29,113 bases of DNA from Oppiella nova (taxonomy: Eukaryota; Arthropoda; Arachnida; Sarcoptiformes; Oppiidae), in contig CAJPVJ010000287.1 in NCBI GenBank assembly GCA_905397405.1, positions 1 through 29,113 on the forward strand. The letters run 5' to 3'. Below the pieces are notes generated by a model that searched no databases, was not told where the DNA came from, and was given only the letters and a program-made list of their open reading frames with translations. Positions 20,081-29,113 of this stretch are shown here, piece after piece (the stretch's first letter is position 1; the number at the start of each line of letters is the position of its first letter). Made by a program: the position numbers and the translations under genes.

Positions 20081-21010
20081 CCAAAAATCTGTTTATTCAG
20101 CCATTCCTGAAGTGCATCAATAATTTAAGCGAGAGTTTCGATCAGTAAATGAGTTTCGCTGTACAGTACGGGAACGGTATGTTATGTGTGGCCAACCATT
20201 TTCGGAGAGTGGAGGGTAGGGCACACAGAAAGAGAAGGAGAATATATATAAAAAAAATTTGCTCACAAATTGATAGCTAAACTGTGAAACAAGTGCAGCA
20301 AAACCTGGAGCTGGCGTTTAGCGATGCGAACGTAATTTAATTTAAATAATAGCCTTTGCGAGGAGTGGGAGAGCACTGGGCGATAAGGCACTGGCACTCA
20401 GTGGTGGCACTATGTCTTCGAGTCACCAGTGGATCCGTGCGGATGCCATACAACAGCCATTAGATCGACATAAATGGACTCAGAATTTGCACAAAAATAG
20501 CAAAAAACGGGTAACAAATAGTTAACCGCATCGACAGTCCAGACATGGATTCACTGAATGGATGTGAGCTATTAAAGAGTGCATAGAGTGATAGTATGGC
20601 ATAAAATTGTAATTCATGTCTCCCTCTCCCACCAGAATTCCGAGTAATTCTGTATTCTTTTGGGTCCATAAAAGCACCAAAAAAATTAAGTACAGCTCTT
20701 ATGGCCAAACATTGAATCACTTATACTGTCAGTGAGAGAGTGTCAGCCCCTCCGCGACTCCCAAACACACACAACACACACGAGTCACTAGTTTTCCGCT
20801 CCTATGAGTCCTTCAGTCCGACTATTGAATACTAAACTGCGTATCTATTTATCCCATATCTAACCTCCCGGTGCCCTCGTAATGTGTTTGCGTTGGGCAC
20901 CAGAAGCGTGTGTCACTCACGAGCAGAGAAAATATGCCACGACTTAGTGGGTGTCAAGGAATGGATATTAAATCGAAATATAGTCTAATAGTAGAGGAGA
21001 TGTGTTGAGG
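20081..21010. other. Second complex, repeat-poor island
   Basis: About 900 bp, less AT-rich than the neighbours, with CAGTG/CACTGG words around 20370-20430 and a C-rich patch at about 20740-20960. An 86-codon minus frame (20460-20720) starts with ATG and has mixed composition, but I recognise no family. Upstream of it on the minus strand is a weak TATAAG word. This could be a first exon, a regulatory element or neither. Confidence 0.3.
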
Positions 21011-21014
21011 GAGA

Positions 21015-21016
<2 letters not shown>

Positions 21017-21053
<37 letters not shown>
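21017..21053 (+). repeat. (GA)n microsatellite
   Basis: A GA run of about 37 bp. Confidence 0.97.
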
Positions 21054-21055
<2 letters not shown>

Positions 21056-21340
21056 GTCAGTGAGAAACGCAAGTCAAGTGTATATAAGAGAAAAATATCA
21101 CTTTTTGCGTTCACAACAGCATTCAAAACATCAAAAGTTTAGCTGAGATTTAAAGCCAACACATAATATGGAGTGAAAGGCATAGAGGAGTGAAGAGTCG
21201 CACAAATTTAGTGTTTGAAGAAGTGATAAATTTTATGGGCTTTAAGTCAGAAGTCGACAGAATATCTCTACTTTGAGACCAATATATCCATTGAATGGTT
21301 GCTAAAGAAAATTGTGTGGAGTTGTAGTGAATGCGATGCC

Positions 21341-21367
<27 letters not shown>
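21341..21367 (+). repeat. (GA)n microsatellite
   Basis: A GA run of about 27 bp, continuing as degenerate AGATAGAGAAAG. Confidence 0.97.
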
Positions 21368-21373
<6 letters not shown>

Positions 21374-22206
21374 AAGAAAAAATATATAAATTTGTGTGGA
21401 TTCTAGTCATACAACTGGTAAGTCGTGTACACAAATCGTTTTGAATCCAAATGGAGGAAAAAACTCATAGAAAATACAGAAGCGAATGAAATGGCAATAA
21501 ATATATGGTATGACTGTGTCATGGGTTTGTGTGCCCAGAGAGGAATAGGATGTGATAAATATTGTCAACAACAGCACCACTAACTATAACTACTCTATGG
21601 CCATATATGTAGTGATTATTTATATGTAACATAAGAAAACACTGGCCGTACTGTCGCTCCCAATCGCTGCCATTTCCTAAAGTCACAGTTGAGAGGACCG
21701 GTAATTTGCATTAACCCATCGCTTATACCCATCACAATAGACACCAGTGACTATCACTGGCATAACAGTCATCTAGTTAGTTTTTACAACAACAACAATC
21801 TCCTTATGACTCTAATAGTTGTTATATAATATATATCTTATGTGGACTACATTTTCATGGCATGAAACCCTTATATCATACTATGCTTTGCCATGAATTT
21901 ATATAATAATATTATAGTTTATGTGAAAAGCGAGTGCAGAGAGAGAGAGAGTAATATATGGCGTAATCTCTCTCTACAAAAAAATATATACGATATTCAA
22001 ATCTGATATACGACCGCAACAGACAACACATCCAACAAATATATGGGTATAAAAAACTGTGCGACAAAACTAACCTCAAGGCAAGGCTTTTATTATATGT
22101 GTTTTAACATAAGCACATTGTAACTCAATTATGTGGATAAGCGCACAGAGAGCTGTCCTTATGAGTTAGTAGAGCACATCTCAACCCAAAAAATAGCTCA
22201 ATTCTG
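21368..22206. other. AT-rich stretch, no gene seen
   Basis: It contains a short GA run near 21938-21951 and a short CT run near 21967-21975. I see no coding segment. Confidence 0.5.
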
Positions 22207-22246
22207 GGAGAGAAAGTGGAGAGAGAGAGAGGAGAGAGAGAGAGAG

Positions 22247-22282
<36 letters not shown>
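22207..22282 (+). repeat. Long interrupted (GA)n microsatellite
   Basis: About 75 bp, almost purely purine, with GTGGA and GGAG interruptions, among the longest GA arrays in the window. The + frame across it (22133-22333) encodes Arg-Glu repeats and is a product of the array. Confidence 0.97.
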
Positions 22283-22286
<4 letters not shown>

Positions 22287-22648
22287 GTAAGAGCTGTACA
22301 AAAAGCCATAATAATAATTCTTACATTATTTGACGAGAACTGCATTTTTAGTCCTAACTATTCTGAGAGAGAAAACTAATAATTTATTTTTCTAAAACAT
22401 GCACTGAAAAAATTAGAGATAATATATGCCATACTTGAGCTCCGGGAGAGTAATGCACACAAATACACACACAACACATAGGGATGAGTATTAAGAGGGA
22501 AAGGGAGAGAGAAAATGTATATATCGAACCACTATGTACTGTATGTTTTCATTTAGCTTATCATAAGATATATGTATAATATTTAATCATTTGCTTTCTT
22601 ATAATGTAATCAAACTCTCTTTTCCTTCAATTATATTAAGTATAGATA

Positions 22649-23173
22649 TTAGGGATGCGATTGAATAATGAGAACATTAGTGATGGGCTGATAGATCAGC
22701 ACCGGTAGAGAGATACCATCTCCGTGTAAATGAGCCACAAAAATATGCAATGAATGGCAAAAAAATTGATTGCACCAGGGCAAAATGTGATGAGTTGAGT
22801 GGAAATGAATCAAAATATAGACAAACATATACGGTATTGTAATATTAGTACCGAAGGGTATGGAGTGTGTGTGTGTGCAGGGGCATATATTGGTCTTACA
22901 GATACAAAATACTGATGTATGGCATAATATGTTTATTGTTGGGATTAAATACAAAACACATTTATCAATCTCTATGAAACACAGGCAGTGAATGGCATTG
23001 GGAGGCCTGGGATGAGCGTAACGTTTGTATTTAGTATTAAATTCAGTGCACAATCCGGTGTTATACATGTCATTCGGAGGACAGGCAGGATATATTGAAA
23101 AACCAGTGACTAAACAAACTAGTATTACAACCAGATTTTTATTGCCATTATTTGGTGACAACGTTGAATACAT
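22649..23173 (-). CDS. Unrecognised 174-codon open frame, possibly chance
   Basis: This is the longest open frame in the window, ATG-led on the minus strand. I do not recognise it. What can be seen is a short polar start with one Lys, then a hydrophobic run (LVVILVCLVTGFSIYPA, about residues 14-30) that resembles a signal peptide or membrane anchor. A Cys-rich middle (about residues 31-100) and a His-rich C-terminal half follow. Part of it is encoded by a (GT)n patch near 22868-22878 that yields Cys-Thr-His repeats, which is typical of non-coding DNA. It has no conserved domain, no supporting neighbour and no clear promoter. It could also be a piece of an intron or a decayed gene. An open frame this long is somewhat unlikely by chance in 29 kb of this composition, but not decisively so. 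Confidence 0.12.
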   Translation of the reverse strand: MYSTLSPNNGNKNLVVILVCLVTGFSIYPACPPNDMYNTGLCTEFNTKYKRYAHPRPPNAIHCLCFIEIDKCVLYLIPTINILCHTSVFCICKTNICPCTHTHSIPFGTNITIPYMFVYILIHFHSTHHILPWCNQFFCHSLHIFVAHLHGDGISLPVLIYQPITNVLIIQSHP

Positions 23174-23410
23174 TGCAGAATATTCTGTGAGGCATTGAGT
23201 CTAAATTAAGTCAATAGACTCACACTTTAGAGGTCGTGGTGTTTGGCCACGAATGCTATTTTAGGTCATATTTTCTGCGAAAAGGTTTATGTGATTTACA
23301 AGACATCAGAAGTTAAGTCAATGAGAAGACGAGTGACCGACAAAATTGTCTTAAAAATGCACAAAATTGAGATCCAGAGTATGCACTCTTTGAATCAATT
23401 GGGTTTAGTC

Positions 23411-23435
23411 GAGAGAGAGAGAGAGAGAGAGAGAG
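23411..23435 (+). repeat. (GA)n microsatellite
   Basis: A GA run of 25 bp. The surrounding + frame (23243-23509) has no ATG at its open end and is not recognisable. Confidence 0.97.
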
Positions 23436-25404
23436 TCATATGGAAGAAAACACATAATATATTGTATAATAAATGTGTTGAGCGCTTGGATTTCATGGGA
23501 TTGATTTGAGTTGTGATCCGAAATAAACACTTAAATGCTATTCTCTATGCATGAGTAACACAAAACCATAACAAGATTTGGGCACAAAATCTCTGCCGTA
23601 ATACTTTTCATTCATATATAACGATATTTATACCACATATATAACCGCAGCTAATATACAGACAGATATAATAATATACAGAATAATACTGAGAAAAATA
23701 GCCTACAGTACAATATTACTGTGATGGACATAATACATATCCAATTTTAGCATACAAAAGTAAACCCTAGTTTGTGTACAAACTTATTGTGTTTTAAAGT
23801 AACTATTTTCTACATAATCTCTTTGACTTATATATTTTTAATATACATTTGCTAATGTATTATATTTATTAAAATTAGTTTCTTTATGCTAAAAAACGAG
23901 AGCTTAGAGTCTGATTAAAAAACGTTTCACAACCTCTATATAAGTGAGAGAATATTCTACGCCAGTTTGCGAAAGGTCTGTTTCATTGATAAGCAATATA
24001 TAACTAATTTAAATAATTACCACTATATGTATTGAAGTCTGGATACAATAAAAAATAGTGTTTCGCTCCAAAACACTCAAATGGATCGCATCATCACTAT
24101 TACTATACAAATACTTCAGACTAGTATTGCATTGTCTGTGAACTGTATGCCTAAGTGTGATATTATTGCACACATAATGTGCATCTAATATGCATATGAA
24201 AAATGATATTAAAATGCAATTATAATTAAAAAATTTCTTTAAATCTTTGGTATTTATTAAAAATAGTCGATATTTTCAAACAATAATACCTTGCTATACA
24301 TACAGTACAGCATAAACTGAAATATTCTGTACAGATATTTGTCACAAAAATTGAGTGCAAAAACTACTGCATATACCATTTTGATATCGCAAACTTTTAT
24401 CAACGATAAATATTTAGTCATATATATTTTATTATAGCAATACATATAGAGAGAAATCTATAACAATGTGAGTTATGCTGTACTCTCACTCTCGGAATCA
24501 TCCCATGTCTCCAATAGTCGGCCGTCATATGTATATAAATATATGAAAACCATTAAAATGTAAATAAAACAAAATTCCGTATACAAGAATATATACACAC
24601 ATATATAAAAACATTTATATTGTTAGTCAATCTCTCGCCATATCAGACCCTCTTATCTATTTGCGGCAATATATTTATAACGAGCGGAATATATATAAGA
24701 GTTTTTATATGTCAGACATGACTTAAATGACTGATAACACGAAGGAATTTACTTATAAAACAAATGATCAAAAAATATATATATATAATATTAGAGTTCA
24801 TTACTTATTAAATAAGAGCCCGAAATTAAATCCCATTTATTATCGGAGTATATATAAAAATAAAAATATTTTTTGCTCAACAAAACAAAATTAATGTTCA
24901 GTAATACAATATAAACATAAATACAAATAAATATGTTTTCGTATGTATATTTTATATATTTGTGTACTGTCCTTTTTATGCTTTTTGATATCTTTATATT
25001 CTGATTATATTTTTTATGAAATGATTAAAAAAAGTATTTTATTGTAAGTTTTAGTGATAGTTATGCCTAAAAAGTTGGATTTTATTCGCTCCACCCGTTT
25101 TGGATGGCATGTAAACTATCGATGACTGAACCCATGTCTCCATTTCCCTACCAGATAATATGGTACCTGATATGAACAGCACTGGTAGGCCCAACAAATA
25201 TATATATAAGAGTCAGTCACGAAATTCAGGAATTTCAGTGATACATACATACATTGTTTGTATATTTAGTATAATTACGAATTCATTGCACTATTGGGTT
25301 GCCGTTTGCAACAAAGTTATGCCCAGATTTGGCTCAAATTAAATACGATAAATAAGTTTACTGTTAAAAAGTCAGTCGTGAAAGTGCTACTCATTCTTCT
25401 GTTT

Positions 25405-25408
<4 letters not shown>
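23436..25408. other. Very AT-rich 2-kb stretch, no gene seen
   Basis: The longest interval without a GA or CT tract. It is rich in TATATA words and CTGTAT/ATACAG words. Near 25201-25240 a TATATAAG word and a TCAGTG word lie about 30 bp apart, as in a core promoter, but such pairs are expected by chance here. Confidence 0.45.

Positions 25409-25449
<41 letters not shown>
25409..25449 (+). repeat. (CT)n microsatellite
   Basis: A CT run of about 40 bp, the longest tract of this polarity in the window. Confidence 0.97.
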
Positions 25450-25450
<1 letters not shown>

Positions 25451-25785
25451 AATATTATTCATTCACTTATTCTTTACTTTAGAAATAATATTAAACATAG
25501 AGTAGGTTTTTGAGTATAAAATAGATTTTCACTTCAGATATGAATAATTAGGTTCAAAATGAAATGTGAAACACATTTACGTAAATATTAGAGTTAGAGA
25601 ACGGTTTTAATAGAGAAAAATGAATTTTCAAGTCATTCAAGTCATGCAAATCTGATATATGGCTATAAATACAGTGTAGACTCACATATAAATATCGCAA
25701 TATTTACTTATAAAAGCCCTGTTATATATAAGTCATAAAAATAAACACTTTAAGCTTAAGTTATTAAACATCGGGTGAGGGATGG

Positions 25786-25801
25786 GAGAGAGAGAGAGAG
25801 A
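25786..25801 (+). repeat. Short (GA)n microsatellite
   Basis: A GA run of about 16 bp. The + frame that crosses it (25775-26068, 97 codons) has no ATG at its open end and no known motif. Confidence 0.95.
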
Positions 25802-26408
25802 CTGGAGAGAGCAAAGGATATACCAGAATATTATAGCGTATATAATATATTGAGAAACAATTTTGCCCATATTATACAGTACCATTTACTGCCAGATTTT
25901 GCTATAAGGGGGAGTGAGTGTTGCCAAATGGCACAGAATTTCTATGCCGTTCCTCAACCTACACTAACTCACTGTATACTTGATTCTGTAGTATTCCTAA
26001 TGTATATATACAGTGGGAAACCCAAACATAACACTCGTATATTACACAACATATACACCGTATACTAGTATAGCGTATAATACTGTAATAAGTTATAATA
26101 AGTAAAGTCATATATCGGGTCTAAAAATGGCATAGAGTTTGCATTTAAAAGCCAGTTCTCTCTCATTGAAGAAGTTATCCAATGAATGCAATCATAATTT
26201 ATTTCTCGTCTCACGATTGCAATCATAAAAATAAACACTAAAAAAGAGCACAAATTATTATTTAGTATATATTCCTCCACCGAAATACATACAAACTTCG
26301 CTTTCATAGTAATATACGGTATATTTTAACTGTTATTTTTCTTATCATATATTTATATATATATATTCTGTTCGCTCTACAAAAGAGTCATAACTGTTAA
26401 GAATAGGG
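25802..26408. other. AT-rich stretch, no gene established
   Basis: Overlapping open frames on both strands (to 26068 on +, 26065-26307 on minus) are without recognisable domains. Confidence 0.45.
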
Positions 26409-26472
26409 GAGAGAGAGAGCGAGAGAGAGAGGGAGAGAGAGAGAGAGAGGGAGAGAGAGAGAGAGAGAGAGA
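26409..26472 (+). repeat. Interrupted (GA)n microsatellite
   Basis: About 64 bp of GA with GC and GGG interruptions, 40 bp upstream of another GA array. Confidence 0.97.
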
Positions 26473-26507
26473 TAGAATTTTCTTTTCATTCTTTCTGTTT
26501 GCACACA

Positions 26508-26512
<5 letters not shown>

Positions 26513-26559
<47 letters not shown>

Positions 26560-26561
26560 GA
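26513..26561 (+). repeat. (GA)n microsatellite
   Basis: About 49 bp of GA with one GGG interruption. With the array at 26409-26472 it makes a 150-bp purine-rich block. Confidence 0.97.
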
Positions 26562-26796
26562 TATTTTTGTCGTTGAAGGGAATGGTTGCCAATTAAGAGT
26601 TTTTGGCTCAGCATTTAAAATATATTACACACACAATAAATATAACATTTTTGTAAGAGAGGGATGAGTAACAAAAATATTTCCACATTTCTTTCTCGCA
26701 AAGAAAAAATCAAATAAATTATATGCAAAATGTGCCGCAAAACTAATTTTAAAAAGCCATTTAATAAATTAATATTTCAATGCCTTGTGTTAGTAG

Positions 26797-26813
26797 TCTC
26801 TCTCTCTCTCTCT
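26797..26813 (+). repeat. (CT)n microsatellite
   Basis: A CT run of about 17 bp, about 240 bp from the GA block upstream. Confidence 0.96.
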
Positions 26814-27035
26814 ACCGGAGCTAAACGTACGGATTGAATGAGTGCAGCATTTCATCCCAAGTGTAATGTTGTGTTCATTAGTTTCTTTAAATACCGGTTC
26901 ATAAAAAAGCAAAAAATATTTATTTTGTTTATATTTAATTTTTTGTCTAAAACTTTACGTTCAAATGATTATAATTTATTACGGGTAGAGAGTAAAGAGA
27001 ATTATATGAATGAAAGGCTCAGTCAATATGGATAT

Positions 27036-27038
<3 letters not shown>

Positions 27039-27068
<30 letters not shown>
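27039..27068 (+). repeat. (GA)n microsatellite
   Basis: A GA run of 30 bp. The 91-codon + frame that crosses it has no recognisable domain. Confidence 0.97.
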
Positions 27069-27069
<1 letters not shown>

Positions 27070-27474
27070 GATACTACGGTGTCGGTGACCTGCCGGTGCT
27101 GAGTCTGTACTGACAGTATGTATGTATGTTTTTGCAATGTTGGGCACAAACGGCGGTGATTTCGCTAATAATATAATATATTTTTATGTGTTTAGTTAAA
27201 AATACTGCTCATAATTACAATCATATCCGGCTGTCAAATGATTTCAGCTTTTCTTGTGTCTAATCTCTTGGATTCAAATATTTATTTATTTATATATTTA
27301 TTAATATCGCGTATGAGTTATAATCGCAAACTATAAACCATTTTCCATAATAAATGCCTCGAATTGTGAGCATAAATGAGACGAGAATAAGAAGAAGACA
27401 TTAATAGGGAATTGGATGTCAGAGAACAGACATGTAATGCAAAGGGACGGACAGGCAGTCGGGAAATCGCCAAT

Positions 27475-27600
27475 TGGCAGATGAGAGACAATCGGATGAC
27501 AAACAGATAATTTTATCATTTTGTATATCAATTGATATACTGTTTCGCATTTAATACTTAATATTTTATATCACATATGATATAAAGAGGGGATGTTTGC
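27475..27600 (+). repeat. Inverted repeat G, left arm (at least 126 bp)
   Basis: The 126 bases from TGGCAGATGAGAGACAATCG to GGGGATGTTTGC are the reverse complement of 28988-29113. I found no mismatch by eye. The inner edge is at 27600. The outer edge is unknown because the partner arm reaches the end of the window. The arm contains a perfect 18-bp palindrome GTATATCAATTGATATAC (27523-27540) and a 7-bp-arm hairpin at 27567-27584. Confidence 0.97.
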
Positions 27601-28745
27601 AATGAGATTAGACTTTTAAAATATGGGCTCAAATACAATAAATTTGTGCCAAATATTTACGCCAAACAAATAAAATACACATTTATATGAATATGAAAAT
27701 GAAAATTGTGTGTTTGTGCTGGCATTATACGTTTGTGTGTGTGTTATGTGTTTTGAAACTATGTGTTTAAGACATAAATTTCTCGGCAAACGGAATATAT
27801 GCAGAAAATATATAAAAATATATTTTTGAAGAAATGTTTGCAAAAACGCAATCATATAATAAGCGAAAATGATTTTCTTTCGTTTGATAGCAATAGACTC
27901 GTCGACGGCTTTAATATATATGATGTGATGATCGCTACTAATGAATGCGTTTTCCTTGTGTTCAGTAAATATATCGCTAATTAGACATAAATTTGAATAT
28001 AATTTATGTTTAAGTTTTTCGGTGCGTTTTCTGGCGAAGAAAATGCACACAAAATATAATATTTATTGAAAACATTATTTGCCATTAAATTGAGTGAAAG
28101 TTTTTTCTAAGTTGCATTCAATTAGAAACATAATTACTAAACATAAACTATGCTATTTTTTGTGCGAGTTAATTTTGTGCTGATATTTATTGGCACTTAA
28201 GAATTGCCGATTTTTACGCCAAATTATATGTAAAACCTTTGTCTGGAAATCTTATTTATGATAATTAATGTGAATTTATTTTATTTCGTATCATTTTCCA
28301 CGACAATATATTAAAATATTTGCATCGCGTAATAGTTATACAAATTTCATTTAAATCTAATTTGATGCCAAAATGTATTAGCAACATTAAATGTATGAAA
28401 ACACCAGCGATACATAGTATTAATATTGAAATGTATCTTAAATGAAATGACAAAAAACACTATTAAATGATTAAAATAGGAGCAATATATTCTGTGCAGT
28501 GCTACAATTTTAAATACATGTTATGTATATTTTATTCAAGTGATCACAACATATAATAGCATTTGATATCACTTAAGAAAATGCAATTCTGTTGCTAAAC
28601 ACATCTAAATGTATTGATATTATAAATGTCACATCAAATACGTATAGAATATTTATGAGCCGCACAGTTAGCTCAGGAATTGAGGGCAAAACCCAATTTA
28701 TTTTATTATTTCTTATGTTTGTCTTATGTTTGAGGTATAGTGTAT

Positions 28746-28772
28746 GTATGCCAGCCGTGCGGACCGGCATAC
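28746..28772. repeat. Small inverted repeat with GC-rich loop
   Basis: GTATGCC and GGCATAC form 7-bp arms around a 13-base loop (AGCCGTGCGGACC) in otherwise AT-rich DNA. Confidence 0.7.
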
Positions 28773-28968
28773 TGTTTGTCCCCGTGATGTCTATATTTTT
28801 GATTGTCATTTTTATGCCTATGTTTTTGATTGAAATAAATTTTTAATAACTTATATTTTGCGTTATTTTAGATTTTTCGATGCCTTAGTGAATAAAATAT
28901 TTATTGTTATGATTAGGAAATACAGTGTTTGTGAGCCCCCATCGCATGCCAGCCCTGTTCACTGTATG

Positions 28969-28987
28969 TCTCTCTCTCTCTCTCTCT
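28969..28987 (+). repeat. (CT)n microsatellite at the edge of inverted arm G
   Basis: A CT run of about 19 bp that ends exactly where the right arm of G begins. Confidence 0.97.
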
Positions 28988-29113
28988 GCAAACATCCCCT
29001 CTTTATATCATATGTGATATAAAATATTAAGTATTAAATGCGAAACAGTATATCAATTGATATACAAAATGATAAAATTATCTGTTTGTCATCCGATTGT
29101 CTCTCATCTGCCA
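28988..29113 (-). repeat. Inverted repeat G, right arm (cut by window end)
   Basis: Reverse complement of 27475-27600. The inner edge directly abuts a CT tract. The outer edge lies beyond the window, so the true arm length is unknown. Confidence 0.97.

Larger units (their letters stand above)
27601..28987. other. Spacer between the inverted arms, no recognised gene
   Basis: 1387 bp of AT-rich DNA. It contains a 144-codon minus frame (27616-28050) that ends 15 bp from the left arm, and a hydrophobic + frame ending near 28846 whose first ATG would be near 28655. Neither shows a transposase or other known motif. If the G arms are terminal repeats of a mobile element, this would be its non-autonomous interior. 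Confidence 0.4.

Noticed and set aside
22507-22535. tRNA B-box-like word (GGTTCGA on the minus strand, near 22525)
   Set aside because: It is followed by TATATA instead of the needed TCC/TCY, no matching A box lies upstream and no cloverleaf can be drawn.
25201-25240. TATA plus TCAGTG core promoter
   Set aside because: The spacing is acceptable, but both words are short and frequent in AT-rich DNA, and the frame at 25160-25342 has no recognisable product.
27616-28050. 144-codon minus-strand frame in the spacer of the inverted repeat as a transposase
   Set aside because: I see no catalytic DDE/D spacing or DNA-binding domain. The composition is that of AT-rich background.
830-28987. CRISPR array or minisatellite from regularly spaced GA tracts
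   Set aside because: Spacing varies from tens of bases to about 2 kb and the tracts are simple dinucleotides, not conserved repeats with spacers.

Overview
The window looks like eukaryotic, probably animal, non-coding DNA: AT-rich, with no bacterial-style gene packing, no operons and no recognisable tRNA or rRNA. It carries about three dozen (GA)n/(CT)n microsatellites, roughly one per 0.8 kb. I lean towards an arthropod because the texture suits a compact AT-rich genome and TCAGT-type initiator words occur, but this is inference and the species cannot be read from the window. No open frame resembles a protein family I recognise. The longest is 174 codons on the minus strand (22649-23173) and is only a weak candidate. 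The window is best read as intergenic or long-intron sequence.

The main structure is a network of local duplications. I call the repeat families A to G. A (about 770-800 bp) is at 1-770 and 5099-5897. B is at 771-862 and 2255-2332. C (39 bp) is at 2847-2885 and 6565-6603. D (67 bp) is at 7454-7520 and 9590-9656. E (about 119 bp) is at 9656-9774 and 14340-14459. F is a 530-bp tandem duplication at 11252-11781 and 11782-12307. G is an inverted pair at 27475-27600 and 28988-29113. All pairs lie within about 5.1 kb of each other. B, C, D, E and one arm of G have an end in, or directly against, a GA, CT or GT tract. Twice, two families are joined with no spacer (A|B at 770, D|E at 9656), although each family also exists without that partner.

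By region: 1-7.5 kb holds families A, B, C and dense GA tracts. 7.5-14.5 kb holds D, E and the tandem F pair. 16.2-17.1 kb and 20.1-21.0 kb are the most complex, least repetitive islands and the best places to look for regulatory DNA. 22.6-23.2 kb holds the longest open frame. 26.4-27.1 kb is again microsatellite-rich. 27.5-29.1 kb is bounded by the inverted arms of G, and the right arm runs off the end of the window.

The microsatellites are strongly polarised: about 30 read as GA on the + strand against 6 as CT. Together with the local duplications this suggests that the polypurine tracts are breakpoints for copying from nearby DNA, or that they travel as parts of small non-coding modules. 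I cannot tell these apart without genome-wide searches and long reads.
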